Below, in pieces: positions 1 through 10,100 of a stretch of 36,913 nucleotides of DNA. Each line of letters starts with the position of its first letter. Within the stretch, counting starts at the first letter, position 1. A model generated the notes under the pieces. The model saw only the letters and a list, made by a program, of their open reading frames with translations, was not told where the DNA came from and did not search any database. The stretch comes from Verrucomicrobiia bacterium (GTDB lineage: Bacteria; Verrucomicrobiota; Verrucomicrobiia; Verrucomicrobiales; DEV007): positions 1-36,913 of the forward strand of contig JAUIGD010000014.1 in NCBI GenBank assembly GCA_030430255.1, written 5' to 3'. The position numbers and the translations under genes were made by a program.

Positions 1-1495
1 AGGCATGGTTTTGTGCGGCGTTGGCGCCGGTGACGCTGGCGATGTTCACGCCGGCGTCCTGCGAGGGGTTGAGCGGCTGCCACACATCGACCTCGAAGGA
101 GACATGTTCGACCGCGGCCCAGCCCTCTTCGGCGGAGGCGTGGGAGCCGGCGGCGGCGAGGTTCGCCTCGGCGGGGTTGAAGTCGGGGATCGCGCCCCAG
201 CAGAAGGCGAAGCCGTCGGCGGGGGCATTGCCGCCAACGGCGTCGGTCAGGGTGTAGTCGAAGGCGGCGACCCAGCCGGAGGAGGTCTGGCCGAGAGCGG
301 GGACTCGCAACGAGGCGCGCTGGTTGTTGACGTCGTCCTGCGTGAGTTGGAGGGCGCCGTCGATGACCTGGGCGTTCCCCGGGGTGGCGTTGTCATTGAT
401 GTTGCTGGCGATCGTGGTGCCGTCGCCGAGGTCGGTGGTGCCGTCTGCGAACGCCTCGAAGTCCTGCTCGTACTTCGTGACGAGGATGGGGTCATCGAAG
501 ACGCAGGGATCGCGGCCCGCGGCGTCCTCGAGGCCGTCGAGCAGGTTGTCGCCGTCGGTGTTGTTGTTGTTCGGGAGGGTGCCGCGTTCCCACTCCTCGA
601 AGTTCGTGAGGCCGTCGTTGTCGAAGTCGCCGTCCTCGCCCTCCAGCAGAGGATTGATGCCGCCGTCGTCGTTCGGGTCGAGACCGTAGAAGGTCTCGTA
701 CGCGTCGGACATGCCGTCGCCATCGGAGTCGGTGACCCCGGTGGTGATGACGAGGTTGTCGATGAGCACCTCTTCGTTGGCCCCGCCGGTGCGGCCGGCG
801 ATAGCGAAGGTATAGGTGTCATCGCCAGCGAAGCCCTTGGTCGAGACGTTGACGAAGTCGGCGTTGGTGGCAAATCCGGTGGTGCTGAAACTGGCGCCGA
901 GGCCGCGATCCCAAGAAATGGTGACCGAGCCGGAACGCGATTCCTCGTCCGTCAGGATCGGACCGTTGGTGAAGGCTAAACTCGATTCGTGCAAGCTGTT
1001 GCCGATAGCACCGATCGAGGCGGGGCGGTTCAGGCCGATTGCTGGACCGACTTCGGTATCGCCTTGGTTCCACGTATCGATCTCGAAGGAAAGGACATCG
1101 GGGGACCCGGGCCAGCCCTCTTCGGCCTGTGGGGACAACTGGGCAAAGGGGATGGCCCCGTATGAGAACGCGATGCCGTCCGCCGGCGGATTGGCGGTGT
1201 TGTCCGTGATCGTGAGATCGAAGGTGACGGTAAAGCCCTCGGAAGATTGTGGGACCGCGGGGATGTGAAAGGCCGCGCTGTTGCTATTGGTGTTCTCAGT
1301 GAGGCGGAGTTGCTCACCGATCACCTGCGGGGTGCCGTTGGCGTTGCCGATCAAAACCGACCCGTCAGCGAGGTCGGTGGTTCCATCGGCGAAGCCGGTG
1401 AAGTCTTGGGTGTAGGTGTCGGCTTTGCTCGGGAGACAAAAGACGAGGGCGCCAAGAGACAGCGCCACATTGGCACCTTGGAGGCGGATGCGCAT
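1..1495 (-). CDS. Exported lectin-like (ConA-fold-like) repeat protein with TSP3/EF-hand-like Asp-rich segment; 3' end truncated by window
   Basis: Read directly on the minus strand from ATG at 1495: MRIRLQGANVALSLGALVFCLPSKADTYTQDFTGFADGTTDLADGSVLIGNANGTPQVIGEQLRLTENTNSNSAAFHIPAVPQSSEGFTVTFDLTITDNTANPPADGIAFSYGAIPF... then DSDGDGMSDAYETFYGLDPNDDGG...DFDNDGLTNFEEWERGTLPNNNNTDGDNLLDGLEDAAGRDP and a second QDFEAFADGTTDLGDG... copy. Open to the left window edge, so absent from the ORF track. Confidence 0.85.
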   Translation of the reverse strand, partial: MRIRLQGANVALSLGALVFCLPSKADTYTQDFTGFADGTTDLADGSVLIGNANGTPQVIGEQLRLTENTNSNSAAFHIPAVPQSSEGFTVTFDLTITDNTANPPADGIAFSYGAIPFAQLSPQAEEGWPGSPDVLSFEIDTWNQGDTEVGPAIGLNRPASIGAIGNSLHESSLAFTNGPILTDEESRSGSVTISWDRGLGASFSTTGFATNADFVNVSTKGFAGDDTYTFAIAGRTGGANEEVLIDNLVITTGVTDSDGDGMSDAYETFYGLDPNDDGGINPLLEGEDGDFDNDGLTNFEEWERGTLPNNNNTDGDNLLDGLEDAAGRDPCVFDDPILVTKYEQDFEAFADGTTDLGDGTTIASNINDNATPGNAQVIDGALQLTQDDVNNQRASLRVPALGQTSSGWVAAFDYTLTDAVGGNAPADGFAFCWGAIPDFNPAEANLAAAGSHASAEEGWAAVEHVSFEVDVWQPLNPSQDAGVNIASVTGANAAQNHA

Positions 1496-1598
1496 GGTGG
1501 GAGTTTGGGTGGAGGTTGAGAGGTTTTCCGCACGTCCGAAAACGCGCTATTTCAACGCTTCAAAGTGTGCCGAACACAGCAGGGAGTCAATCCCCAAT

Positions 1599-4500
1599 TC
1601 ACGGTCCCGTTGCCCCCGGCGCTCGTCGGGCGACCGTTCTCCTCACATTCGGCGGAATCGTGCTGATCACAGAGTCGCCATCGGGCCAACGCACCGTAAT
1701 CTGGGCGTCATCTTCATCCGAATCTTGGCCCAACCCGAACCAGAGGGCGGCCTCGCCTTGGCCCAGGTAGCCGCTGCCGGCGGTGATTTCTTTCGTCTGC
1801 GAGCGACCGCGATGCTCCACCGTGACGCGGGCGCCGACCGCGTGCGGGTTGCCCGGTGCGCCGGCGACGCGCACCTCGAGCATGCGGTTCGGGGCGTCCG
1901 CGCTGCCCGGCTCACCGAACAGGTAGACGGGGCCGTTGTTGGTGGCGAAGGCGAACTCGGGGCGGGCGTCGCGGTTGAGGTCGACCAAGGTCGCGGCGGT
2001 GACGCCGGCGCGGATCGCCAGGCCGCTCTCCGTCGGGCCGACCTCGGCGAACGTGCCATCGCCATTGCCGCGCAGGAGGGTGCTGAGACCGGCGTCCAGC
2101 CAACCGATCTCTGGCTGGGCACCGTAGAAATTCTGCCCCAGCAGGGCGTCGATGTGACCGTCGGCGTCGAGGTCGGTCAAGATCACGCCCTGCACGGTCG
2201 ACATCTGCGCCGCGCGCGGCAGCGGTCTGAGTTCGAAGGTCGCGCCCCCGTCGTTGATCAGCACGCAGGTCTCCAGGGTGTTCGCCTCGAGCCGCAGCGA
2301 GGTGTCGAGGCGGGTCTCGGTGTAGAGGTCAGCGAGACTCGAGCTGGCGAACTGGTGGAACGTCCCGAGCCGCTCGCGCAGGCCGGGCATGGCGAGGCTC
2401 GAGCAGCTGAGCCCGCGGCGCGGGTAGCAGGTCTCGCCCTCGAACTTGGCCTCGATGACCTGTTTGCGGCCGGAGCCGTCGAAGTCGCCGTAGAAGAGGA
2501 GTTCGGGCTTCTCTGGCGTCGCCTTGTAGGGGGTGTTCAACCCCTGGTTGCCGACCAGATAGTCGAGGTCGCCATCGCCGTCGAGGTCGGCGCCGGCGAT
2601 GCTGCGCCACCAGCCGAGGCGGTCGGCGATCCCGCTCTCGGCGGAGGCGTCCTCGAGGCTCCCGCCGCGGTTGAGGAAGACTTTGACCGGCCCCCACTCG
2701 CAGCAGATGAGGAGGTCGATCCAGCCGTCGCCGTCCGCGTCGGACCAGAGGGCGGCGGTGACGAGCCCGGCGCCGCGCAGGCCCTCGGCGGTGGCGGTCA
2801 CGTCGGTGAACTTCGGCCGGCCAGGGGTGGAGTCGTTGCGCAGCAGGGCGGAGGCGGGCGTCTCCGGGTAGGCGCCCGGGACCACGCGCCCGCCGACGAA
2901 GAGGTCGAGGTCGCCGTCGCGGTCGTAGTCGGCGGCCACGACGCAGGAACCGCTGTCGCGGCGGTCGGGCAGCGCGCCCTCCGGGGCTTTGGCGAAGGTG
3001 CCCGAGCCGTCGTTGAGATACAGGCGGTCGCGCAACCGCTCGCTACCGGGCTCGCACTCGACGCCGCCGGAGACGGCGTACAGGTCGGGGTCGCCATCGC
3101 GGTCGGCATCGAAGAAGAGCACGCCGAGATCTTCGGAAGCGGCGTCCGCAGCGAAGGTTTCGACGCCGGTCGGGACGAAGCGGGCGCCGCCTTCGTTGCG
3201 GGCGATCCGGCCGCCCTGCCCGGCGGCGGCGGCGAGGTAGAAGTCGGGGTCACCGTCGGCATCGACGTCCGCCCAGGCCATGCCCGGGCCGAGGACGGAG
3301 TGTTGATAGGGCAACAGGGTCTGGCGTCCGTAGTCGTCGTAGGGGGTCTCGCGATGGGTGAGCGCGGCGAGCGAGGGCGAGGCGATGTTGGCGAACCGTG
3401 GCCGCGGACGCGCCGGCGGCACCGGGGCGGGAGCGGGCTCCCCCGGCTGGGCGAGGGTGTGGGTGCGGCGCCCGGCCAGCGCGGCGAACTCCCCCACCCC
3501 GCCGTCTGGCCAGATGACGGTGGCGGAGGCCGTCGCCGCGCCGGCGGGCATGGCGAAGACCAGTTCCGGAGCATCGCAGGAGAGGAAGCCGGCGACCGGC
3601 TGCAACACGCCGATCTGGGTGGTCGCGCCGGCGGCGTCCGGGCGCAGTTCGACCCGGGCGCCGAGGGCCCCGCGGTTGCCGCCGCGGCCGGCGAGCTCGA
3701 TCTTGATCCAGCCGGTGTCGGCGTGGTTTTGATAGATCCTGACCGGCTCGTCGAGGCAGGCGGTGACGAGGTCGAGGTCGCCGTCGCCATCGAGGTCGCC
3801 CGCGGCGCCCGCGTAGCTCATGCCGAGGTGGTCGAGCCCCCAGGCGGCGCCGACGTTCTCGAAGCGGAGGCCGCCGCGGTTGGCGAAGGCGAGGTCGCGT
3901 TCCCTCCGCGGCGGCATGGGCTCATAGAAGTCCCACTCCTCCTGACCGATGTAGTCTCCGGGGGCGCGCTGGACGTCGGAGTTGTTGAAGCTGCGGGCGA
4001 CGCCGTTGGTGAAGTAGGCGTCGGGGCGACCGTCGAGGTCGAAGTCCTTCAGTTTCACCGACCAGCACCAGTCGCTGCTGGCCAGCCCCGCCAGGTAGGC
4101 GGCGTCGCAGAGCTGGCCGCTACCGTTGTTGAGGTAGAGGACGTTGTGCATGTACTGGCGCGGCACGGCCGAGGTGAGGAAGGGGCGGATGGCGCCGATC
4201 TCGCCCATGGTCGTCTTCGAGCGGTAGTGGTTGGTGCCGGCCATGTCGGCGACCAGCAGGTCGAGGCGGCCGTCGCCGTCGAGATCGGCGACGTCGCTGC
4301 CCATGGAGAACCACGGGGTGTGGGGCGCCACCGTCTCGATCACGTCAGTGAAGGTGCCGTCGCGGTTGTTGCGGTAGAGCCGGTCGGGGTCTTTGAAGTC
4401 GTTGGCGACGTAGAGGTCCGGCCAGCCGTCGCCGTCGTAGTCCCACCAGATCGCGGAGTTGCCGCGGTCGCGGCCGACCAGGCCGGAACCTGCCGTGATG

Positions 4501-5240
4501 TCCTCGAATTTGCCTCCGTTGTTTTGCAGGAGGACGTCCTCCCTACCCGCGTTGACGTAGGCGAGGCCGCCGCCCGGCTTCGGCACGAGGGCGTAGTAGC
4601 GGTCGAAGGGCGGCGTGATGCGGTACTCGCCATCGACCTCCTCGATCGGGTGTTCGGCGGGCCGGCCGCCGGCGCGTTCGAAGTCGCGCGTCAGCAGGAA
4701 GCAGTCGAGGTCGCCGTCGCGGTCGTAGTCGCAGAACGAGGCCGACAGCGAGGCGTCGGCGATCGCCAGGCCGAACTCCGCCGCGCGCTCGGTGAACTTC
4801 GCCCCGCCGCCGTTGACCCAGAGCTGGTTCGGGCTGTCGTAGCGGCAGACGTAGATGTCGAGGTCGCCGTCCGCGTCGATGTCCACCAAGGTCGCGCCCG
4901 CCGACCAGCGGTCGTCCTCCGGATCGGACAGAGCGAGCCCCGCCGCGCCGGTGATGTCTTCGAAGCGCATGCCGCCGAGGTTCCGGTAGAGCCGGTCGGG
5001 GCGGGGCCCGGAGGTGAGGAAGAGGTCGTGGAGGCCGTCGCCATCGAGGTCGCCCACCGCGATCCCTCCGCAGGCGAAGGCGCCGATGTAGAGGCGGTCG
5101 AGCGGGTGTTCGGTGTCGATCGGATTGACGAAGTCGACGCCCGTCCGCGCCGGCGGGAGCGGGGTGAACAGGGTTTCGGCGGAGGGGGCCGCGGCCGTGA
5201 GGCACGCGACGGCGAAGGCGGTGGGGACGCGTTTGGCCAT
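1599..5240 (-). CDS. VCBS/FG-GAP repeat-containing CRTAC1-like protein with ASPIC/UnbV domains (paralog 1)
   Basis: 1213-aa ORF; many DLDGDGDLD-type repeats (VGDLDGDGLHDLF, WWDYDGDGWPDLYVANDF); mid and C-terminal ASPIC/UnbV-like segments (GARVTVEHRGRSQTKEITAGSGYLGQGEAALWFGLG...ITVRWPDG); hydrophobic N-terminus. Confidence 0.9.
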   Translation of the reverse strand: MAKRVPTAFAVACLTAAAPSAETLFTPLPPARTGVDFVNPIDTEHPLDRLYIGAFACGGIAVGDLDGDGLHDLFLTSGPRPDRLYRNLGGMRFEDITGAAGLALSDPEDDRWSAGATLVDIDADGDLDIYVCRYDSPNQLWVNGGGAKFTERAAEFGLAIADASLSASFCDYDRDGDLDCFLLTRDFERAGGRPAEHPIEEVDGEYRITPPFDRYYALVPKPGGGLAYVNAGREDVLLQNNGGKFEDITAGSGLVGRDRGNSAIWWDYDGDGWPDLYVANDFKDPDRLYRNNRDGTFTDVIETVAPHTPWFSMGSDVADLDGDGRLDLLVADMAGTNHYRSKTTMGEIGAIRPFLTSAVPRQYMHNVLYLNNGSGQLCDAAYLAGLASSDWCWSVKLKDFDLDGRPDAYFTNGVARSFNNSDVQRAPGDYIGQEEWDFYEPMPPRRERDLAFANRGGLRFENVGAAWGLDHLGMSYAGAAGDLDGDGDLDLVTACLDEPVRIYQNHADTGWIKIELAGRGGNRGALGARVELRPDAAGATTQIGVLQPVAGFLSCDAPELVFAMPAGAATASATVIWPDGGVGEFAALAGRRTHTLAQPGEPAPAPVPPARPRPRFANIASPSLAALTHRETPYDDYGRQTLLPYQHSVLGPGMAWADVDADGDPDFYLAAAAGQGGRIARNEGGARFVPTGVETFAADAASEDLGVLFFDADRDGDPDLYAVSGGVECEPGSERLRDRLYLNDGSGTFAKAPEGALPDRRDSGSCVVAADYDRDGDLDLFVGGRVVPGAYPETPASALLRNDSTPGRPKFTDVTATAEGLRGAGLVTAALWSDADGDGWIDLLICCEWGPVKVFLNRGGSLEDASAESGIADRLGWWRSIAGADLDGDGDLDYLVGNQGLNTPYKATPEKPELLFYGDFDGSGRKQVIEAKFEGETCYPRRGLSCSSLAMPGLRERLGTFHQFASSSLADLYTETRLDTSLRLEANTLETCVLINDGGATFELRPLPRAAQMSTVQGVILTDLDADGHIDALLGQNFYGAQPEIGWLDAGLSTLLRGNGDGTFAEVGPTESGLAIRAGVTAATLVDLNRDARPEFAFATNNGPVYLFGEPGSADAPNRMLEVRVAGAPGNPHAVGARVTVEHRGRSQTKEITAGSGYLGQGEAALWFGLGQDSDEDDAQITVRWPDGDSVISTIPPNVRRTVARRAPGATGP

Positions 5241-5303
5241 TTCGGGAAGGGGGCAAGGGGAGGCTAGCCGAGGGGGGAGCCGCTTGGCAATCCTGACAAG
5301 AAG

Positions 5304-5333
5304 GAGGGCGACCCCGGTCCCGGGGCCGCCCTC
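5304..5333 (-). terminator. Candidate hairpin terminator between PEP-CTERM gene and VCBS paralog 1
   Basis: Inverted repeat gagggcgaccccgg-tc-ccggggccgccctc; on the minus-strand transcript the single non-Watson-Crick position is a G-U wobble. Lies 3' of the stop at 5371 (minus); only a weak T-rich tail (CTTCTTGT). Confidence 0.45.
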
Positions 5334-5370
5334 GACGTTGATCAGGGGGTGATGGGCGGATGCGCTCCCA

Positions 5371-7062
5371 TCACTTCCGCCGGCGGCGCAGCAGGAGCGC
5401 GCCCACGGTGAGGCCGAGGAGCGAGGCGGAACCAGGTTCGGGGACCGCGAACAGGATATTCACGTTATCGAGCGAATACTCGTCGAAGGCGCCGCCGGTG
5501 CGGGCGGAGAAGACAGCGCGGGCGCCGCCGTCGAAGTCCATGCCCGGGATGAAGAAGTCGTCGTAGATGGTGCTGACGCTGCCGTCCGTCCCGTCGGTGA
5601 CGGTGAGGTCGAGCTCGTAGCCTCCGGCGACTTCGGTGAGGGTGAAATCGACGGTGTTGAACTCGCCGTTGACGATGTCGAAGGCGGCGGGGTCGGTCTC
5701 GTCGATATTGACGACGCCGAGGAGGTTGCCGTCGTAGCGGATCGAGATGTGGTTGCCGTAGTTGCCGGCGTCATCATCGAGCACGTCGTCGCCACCCGAC
5801 TTGTAGGTGTCGAAGCCGATGCCGAAGGCGTCGGCCAAGCCGCCCTCTTCGATGCTGTTGTCGCCGACGCTGCCGGTGGTGCCATAGGTGGCGGCATCGA
5901 CGAGGAGGAATCCGAGGCCGTCGGCGCGGCTGGCCTCGTTGCTGATGCCGCGGAGTTCGAAGCTGCCGGTGATGATGCCGCTCTCGATGGAGGTTTGATC
6001 GAAGGAGACGATGTTCCGCTGGTCGCCGGCCTCGGTGGTGAGGCGCAGGGCGCCGGGCTCGACCCCCGCCCCGTGCTCGGTGTTGGCGCCCTCGGTGACG
6101 AGGGTGGCTGGGGTACCAGCGATGGTCTCGACCGTGTAGGCCGTGCCGCCGGTGGCCACAGCGGGCACCTGCATCGGCGTGCTCGGCGCCGATGAGAAGT
6201 CTTCGTCGATGACGACGCCGCCGGTGTCGGTGGTGGCGCGGATGTTGTCGAACTGGATGAGTTCGTTGGCGCCACCGGTGCGGCCGCGCAGCGCGACCCG
6301 GAAGTCATCTGCGGCGAGGCCGGCGATGGGGACGTTGTTGTATTGGGTGAGGACGTTGGTGCCGATGCCATCCTGCGCCGAGTCGAGGGTCAGGGAGACG
6401 GTGCCGGCGGTGACATCGAGGACGAGTTGGCCGCGGATGTAATCGCTCGTGCCGTTGCCGAGGAGGAATTCAGGCACCACCGAACCGAGCGTGGTGTTCG
6501 AGGAGATGGTCGCACCATTCCAGTGCAGGGAAGTGTGGTTGCCACCCGCGCTCGCCGGCTCGTCGCCGAGACCGGTCTCATCGCCGTTTGCCCACGTGTC
6601 CAAACCGAGGCCGAAGCTGCCTGCGACGTTGGGCTCTTCGGGCTGCCAGTTCGGAGGCGCCGTGGTGGTGTCGGCGCCGAGGGAAGTCGGGAACAGCAGG
6701 ATGCCGAAGCCGTCCGCGCCACCCGCCGCCCCGATCGAGCCGCGGAAGTCGAAGTCGAGGGTCAGCGTGTTCCAGCCGGCCCCCGTGCTGTCGTTGATGG
6801 AGATCGCGTTGTTCTGACTGTTGACGGCGTCGGTGAGCTGCACGTAGCCGCCGTCCCAGCCATCGACGGTACCGTCGAACCACGCCGCAGGCGGGTTCGA
6901 TCCGGACTGATCGAAGCGGGTGTTCACCGAAGGCGGAAGCGGCGAAAAGGTCGCTTCGAAATCTTGGATGGTGTTGGCGCAGACGGAGGAGGCGCCCAAG
7001 CCGAGGGAGAGGAGCAGAGTTCGGGTAGGAGTCATCAAAAAAAACAGGGATTTACGAGCCAT
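5371..7062 (-). CDS. PEP-CTERM sorting domain protein with two lectin-like (ConA-fold-like) domains
   Basis: C-terminus VPEPGSASLLGLTVGALLLRRRRK is a PEP-CTERM tripartite signal; N-terminal signal peptide (MTPTRTLLLSLGLGASSVCA); two ADGFGILLF/ADGLGFLLV...GLGLDTW/GIGFDTY...NHTSLHWNG/NHISIRYDG units. ORF track starts at a TTG (7116) overlapping the upstream stop; ATG at 7062 or 7035 is more plausible. Confidence 0.88.
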   Translation of the reverse strand: MARKSLFFLMTPTRTLLLSLGLGASSVCANTIQDFEATFSPLPPSVNTRFDQSGSNPPAAWFDGTVDGWDGGYVQLTDAVNSQNNAISINDSTGAGWNTLTLDFDFRGSIGAAGGADGFGILLFPTSLGADTTTAPPNWQPEEPNVAGSFGLGLDTWANGDETGLGDEPASAGGNHTSLHWNGATISSNTTLGSVVPEFLLGNGTSDYIRGQLVLDVTAGTVSLTLDSAQDGIGTNVLTQYNNVPIAGLAADDFRVALRGRTGGANELIQFDNIRATTDTGGVVIDEDFSSAPSTPMQVPAVATGGTAYTVETIAGTPATLVTEGANTEHGAGVEPGALRLTTEAGDQRNIVSFDQTSIESGIITGSFELRGISNEASRADGLGFLLVDAATYGTTGSVGDNSIEEGGLADAFGIGFDTYKSGGDDVLDDDAGNYGNHISIRYDGNLLGVVNIDETDPAAFDIVNGEFNTVDFTLTEVAGGYELDLTVTDGTDGSVSTIYDDFFIPGMDFDGGARAVFSARTGGAFDEYSLDNVNILFAVPEPGSASLLGLTVGALLLRRRRK

Positions 7063-7112
7063 AGGGTGGCGGAGGCGAGCCCCTCTCGTCAAGCGTGGAT
7101 GACGCCCGACCC

Positions 7113-10100
7113 TCAACGCAGGAACGCTTTGATTGTCAACCCATTGCGTAAAAAGACGAGGTCGGCCACGCCGTCTCCGTCGAGATCCGGAGAGGCGGCC
7201 CCGCTGGCCTGGCCGGTGACGACCACGCCGCTGGCGGTCGGGGGCGAGGCGGTGAAGCCGCCACGGCCGTCGCCCAGGAGCAGCACTCCGAGGCCACCGT
7301 CGAGGTGGCCGACTTCGGGCTGCGCGGCGAAGGAGTTCTGCGCCAGGACGGCATCGAGCTTTCCATCGCCGTCGAAGTCGCGCAGGGCGATGGCGTTGAC
7401 CGGGGCGAGCTGGGCGGCGAGGGGCAGCGGGTGGGGGGTGAACACGCCGGCGCCCTCGTTCCGCAGGACGACGCTCTCGAGCGTGTGTGCCTCGAGGCGG
7501 AGGGCATCGGCGAGGCCGGTGTCGCCGTAGAGGTCGGCGAGGGTCGAAGTGGCGAAGTTGTGGAAGGTGCCGACCCGCTCGCGCAATCCGGGGATGGCGT
7601 GTGACGAGCAGCTCAAGCCACGGCGGGGGAAGCAGATCTCGCCCTCGAACTTGGCCTCGATGAGGTTCGGACGGCCGGCGCCGCCGACGTCGCCGTAGAA
7701 GAGCAGTTCCGGTTTGTCGGGTTCGGGGTGGTAGGGGGTGTTGGTGCCGAAGTTGCCCGCGAGCAGGTCGAGATCACCATCGCCGTCGAGATCCCCCGCG
7801 GCGAGGGCCGACCACCATCCGTGGCGCAGCTCGGCCTCGCCGGCGTTCCGCGCCCGGAGCGGTGCGGCGTTGTCGCCGGTGTTGTACCAAAATTGCACCG
7901 GCCCCCATTCGGTGGCGAGCGCGAGGTCCGGCCGCGAATCGCCATCGAGGTCCGCCCAGAGCGCCGCCGCCACGAGGCCGGCGCCGCCGAGGCCGGGGAC
8001 GGAGGCGGTGATGTCGGTGAACTTCGGCGCGCCCGGCGCGGAGTCGTTGCGCAGCAGGCGAGATGCGGGGGGTTCCGGGTAGCGGCCGGGGACGACGCGG
8101 GAGCCGACGAAGAGGTCGAGGTCACCATCGCCGTCGAGGTCGCCCGCAGCGATGCAGGAAGAGCTGTCGCGGTGGTCGGGCAGCGCGGGGGAGGCGTCGA
8201 CGAAGCGGCCGCTGCCGTCGTTGAGGTAGAGGCGGTCGCGGTAGCGCCGCGAGCCAGGCTCCGCCTCGACCGAGCCGCTGGCGACGAAGAGGTCGGGCGC
8301 GCCGTCACCGTCGGCGTCGAAGAACAGTGCGGCGGAGTCTTCCGAAGCGGCATGGGCATCGAAGGGCCTGCTCGACTTCATGACCATCGCGCCGCTGCCG
8401 CGGTGGAAGTAGAGCCGCCCGGCGATCCCCGCCGAGCCGCCGAAGTAGAGGTCGTCGCGCCCGTCGGAATCGACGTCCGCCCAGGCCATCGCCGGTCCGA
8501 GCCGCGAGTGCTGGTAGGGCAAGAGGGGCTGGCGCGCGTAGTCGTCGAAGGGTGGCTCCTCGTGTTCCAGCCGCACCAGCGAGCAATCCGGCATCGGTCG
8601 GAACAAGGGTTCGGCGGCCGGTGCCGGCGGGGCGGGGCCGCCCTCGGCGGGTGCCAATGCGCGCGCCTCGCCGGCCTTGAGCGCGGGGTGGACGGTGGTC
8701 GCTCCATCCGGCCACGTCACGCGCAGCTCCCCCGCCCCGGCTCCGACCGCGAGGCAGAGCTCCATCGGCCCGCTCGAGAGAAACCCCGCGCCCGGCCGCA
8801 GCACCTCCGCCGCCCCGTCGCCGGGGCGCACGGTCGCACCGTGGGCCGACCCGCCCGGGAAGGTCACTTTGGCCCACCGGGTGCCGCCCTCCGCGCTCGC
8901 GTTCTGGTAGATCGCCACCGGCTCGTCGAGCGAGGCCACGACGAGGTCGGGGTCGAGGTCGCCGTCGAGGTCCGCCGCGACCGCCGCATAGCTCATCCCG
9001 GGGTGTTCGAGCCCCCAGGCGGCGGTGGCGTCCTCGAAGTGCAGCCCCCCGGCATTGCGGAAGGCGAGGTTCCGCTCCGGCCGGGGGGGCAGATCCTCGA
9101 AGTAGTCCCACTCCGGCTTGCCGATGAAGTCCGCGGCGGTGCGCTGGATGTCGCTGTCGTTGAAGTTGCGCGGCACGCCGTTGCTGAAGAAGACATCCTC
9201 GCGCCCGTCGCCGTCGAAGTCCTCGGCCACGACCGCCCAGGTCCAGTCGGAGTTCGCCAGCCCCGCGTGCAGCGCGGCGTCGGTGAGGATCCCGGTTCCG
9301 GTGTTCATGAGCAGGGCGTTGCGCATGTACTGGCGCGGCTCGGCGGTGAGCAGGAACTCGCGGCTGGCGCCCATCTCACCCATGGCGGTCTTCGACTTGT
9401 AGTGGCTGGTGCCCGCCATGTCGGCGACCAGCAGGTCCGGGCGCCCATCGCCGTCGAAGTCGCCGAGGTCGCAGCCCATCGAGAACCAGGTCGTGTGCGG
9501 GCAGGCCACCTTGATGACGTCGGTGAAGGTGCCGTCGCGGTTATTGCGGTAGAGCCGGTCGGGGTCTCTGAAGTCGTTGGCGACGTAGAGGTCCTGCCAG
9601 CCGTCGCCGTCGTAGTCCCACCAGATACAGGAATTGCCGCGGTCGCGGCCGACCAGGCCGGAACCCGCCGTGATGTCCTCGAAGCGCCCGCCATCGTTGC
9701 GCAAGAGGTAGTCCTCGCGGCCGGCGTTGATGTACTCGTACTTCCCGCCGGGCAACTCGCGCACGGCGTAGTAGCGGTCGAAGCCCTCCTTCACCCGCCA
9801 CCCGCCGCCGGCGAACTCCACGGGCGGCTCGGCGGGCCGGCCGCCGGCGCGCTCGAAGTCGCGCGTGAGCAGGAAGCAGTCGAGGTCGCCGTCGCGGTCG
9901 TAGTCGCAGAACGAGGCCGACAGCGAGGCGTCGGTGATCGCCAGGCCGAACTCCGCCGCGCGCTCGGTGAACTTCGCACCGCCGCCGTTGACCCAGAGCT
10001 GGTTCGGGCAGTCGTAGCGGCAGACATAGATGTCGAGGTCGCCGTCCGCGTCGATGTCCACCAAGGTCGCGCCCGCCGACCAGCGGTCGTCCTCCGGATC

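Noticed and set aside
1416-5267. 1283-aa plus-strand ORF antisense to VCBS paralog 1
   Set aside because: Low-complexity Val/Ala/Gly/Glu/Arg-rich translation (VEVAVEVGR...) with no domain; exact mirror of the DLDGDGD codon repeats on the coding strand.
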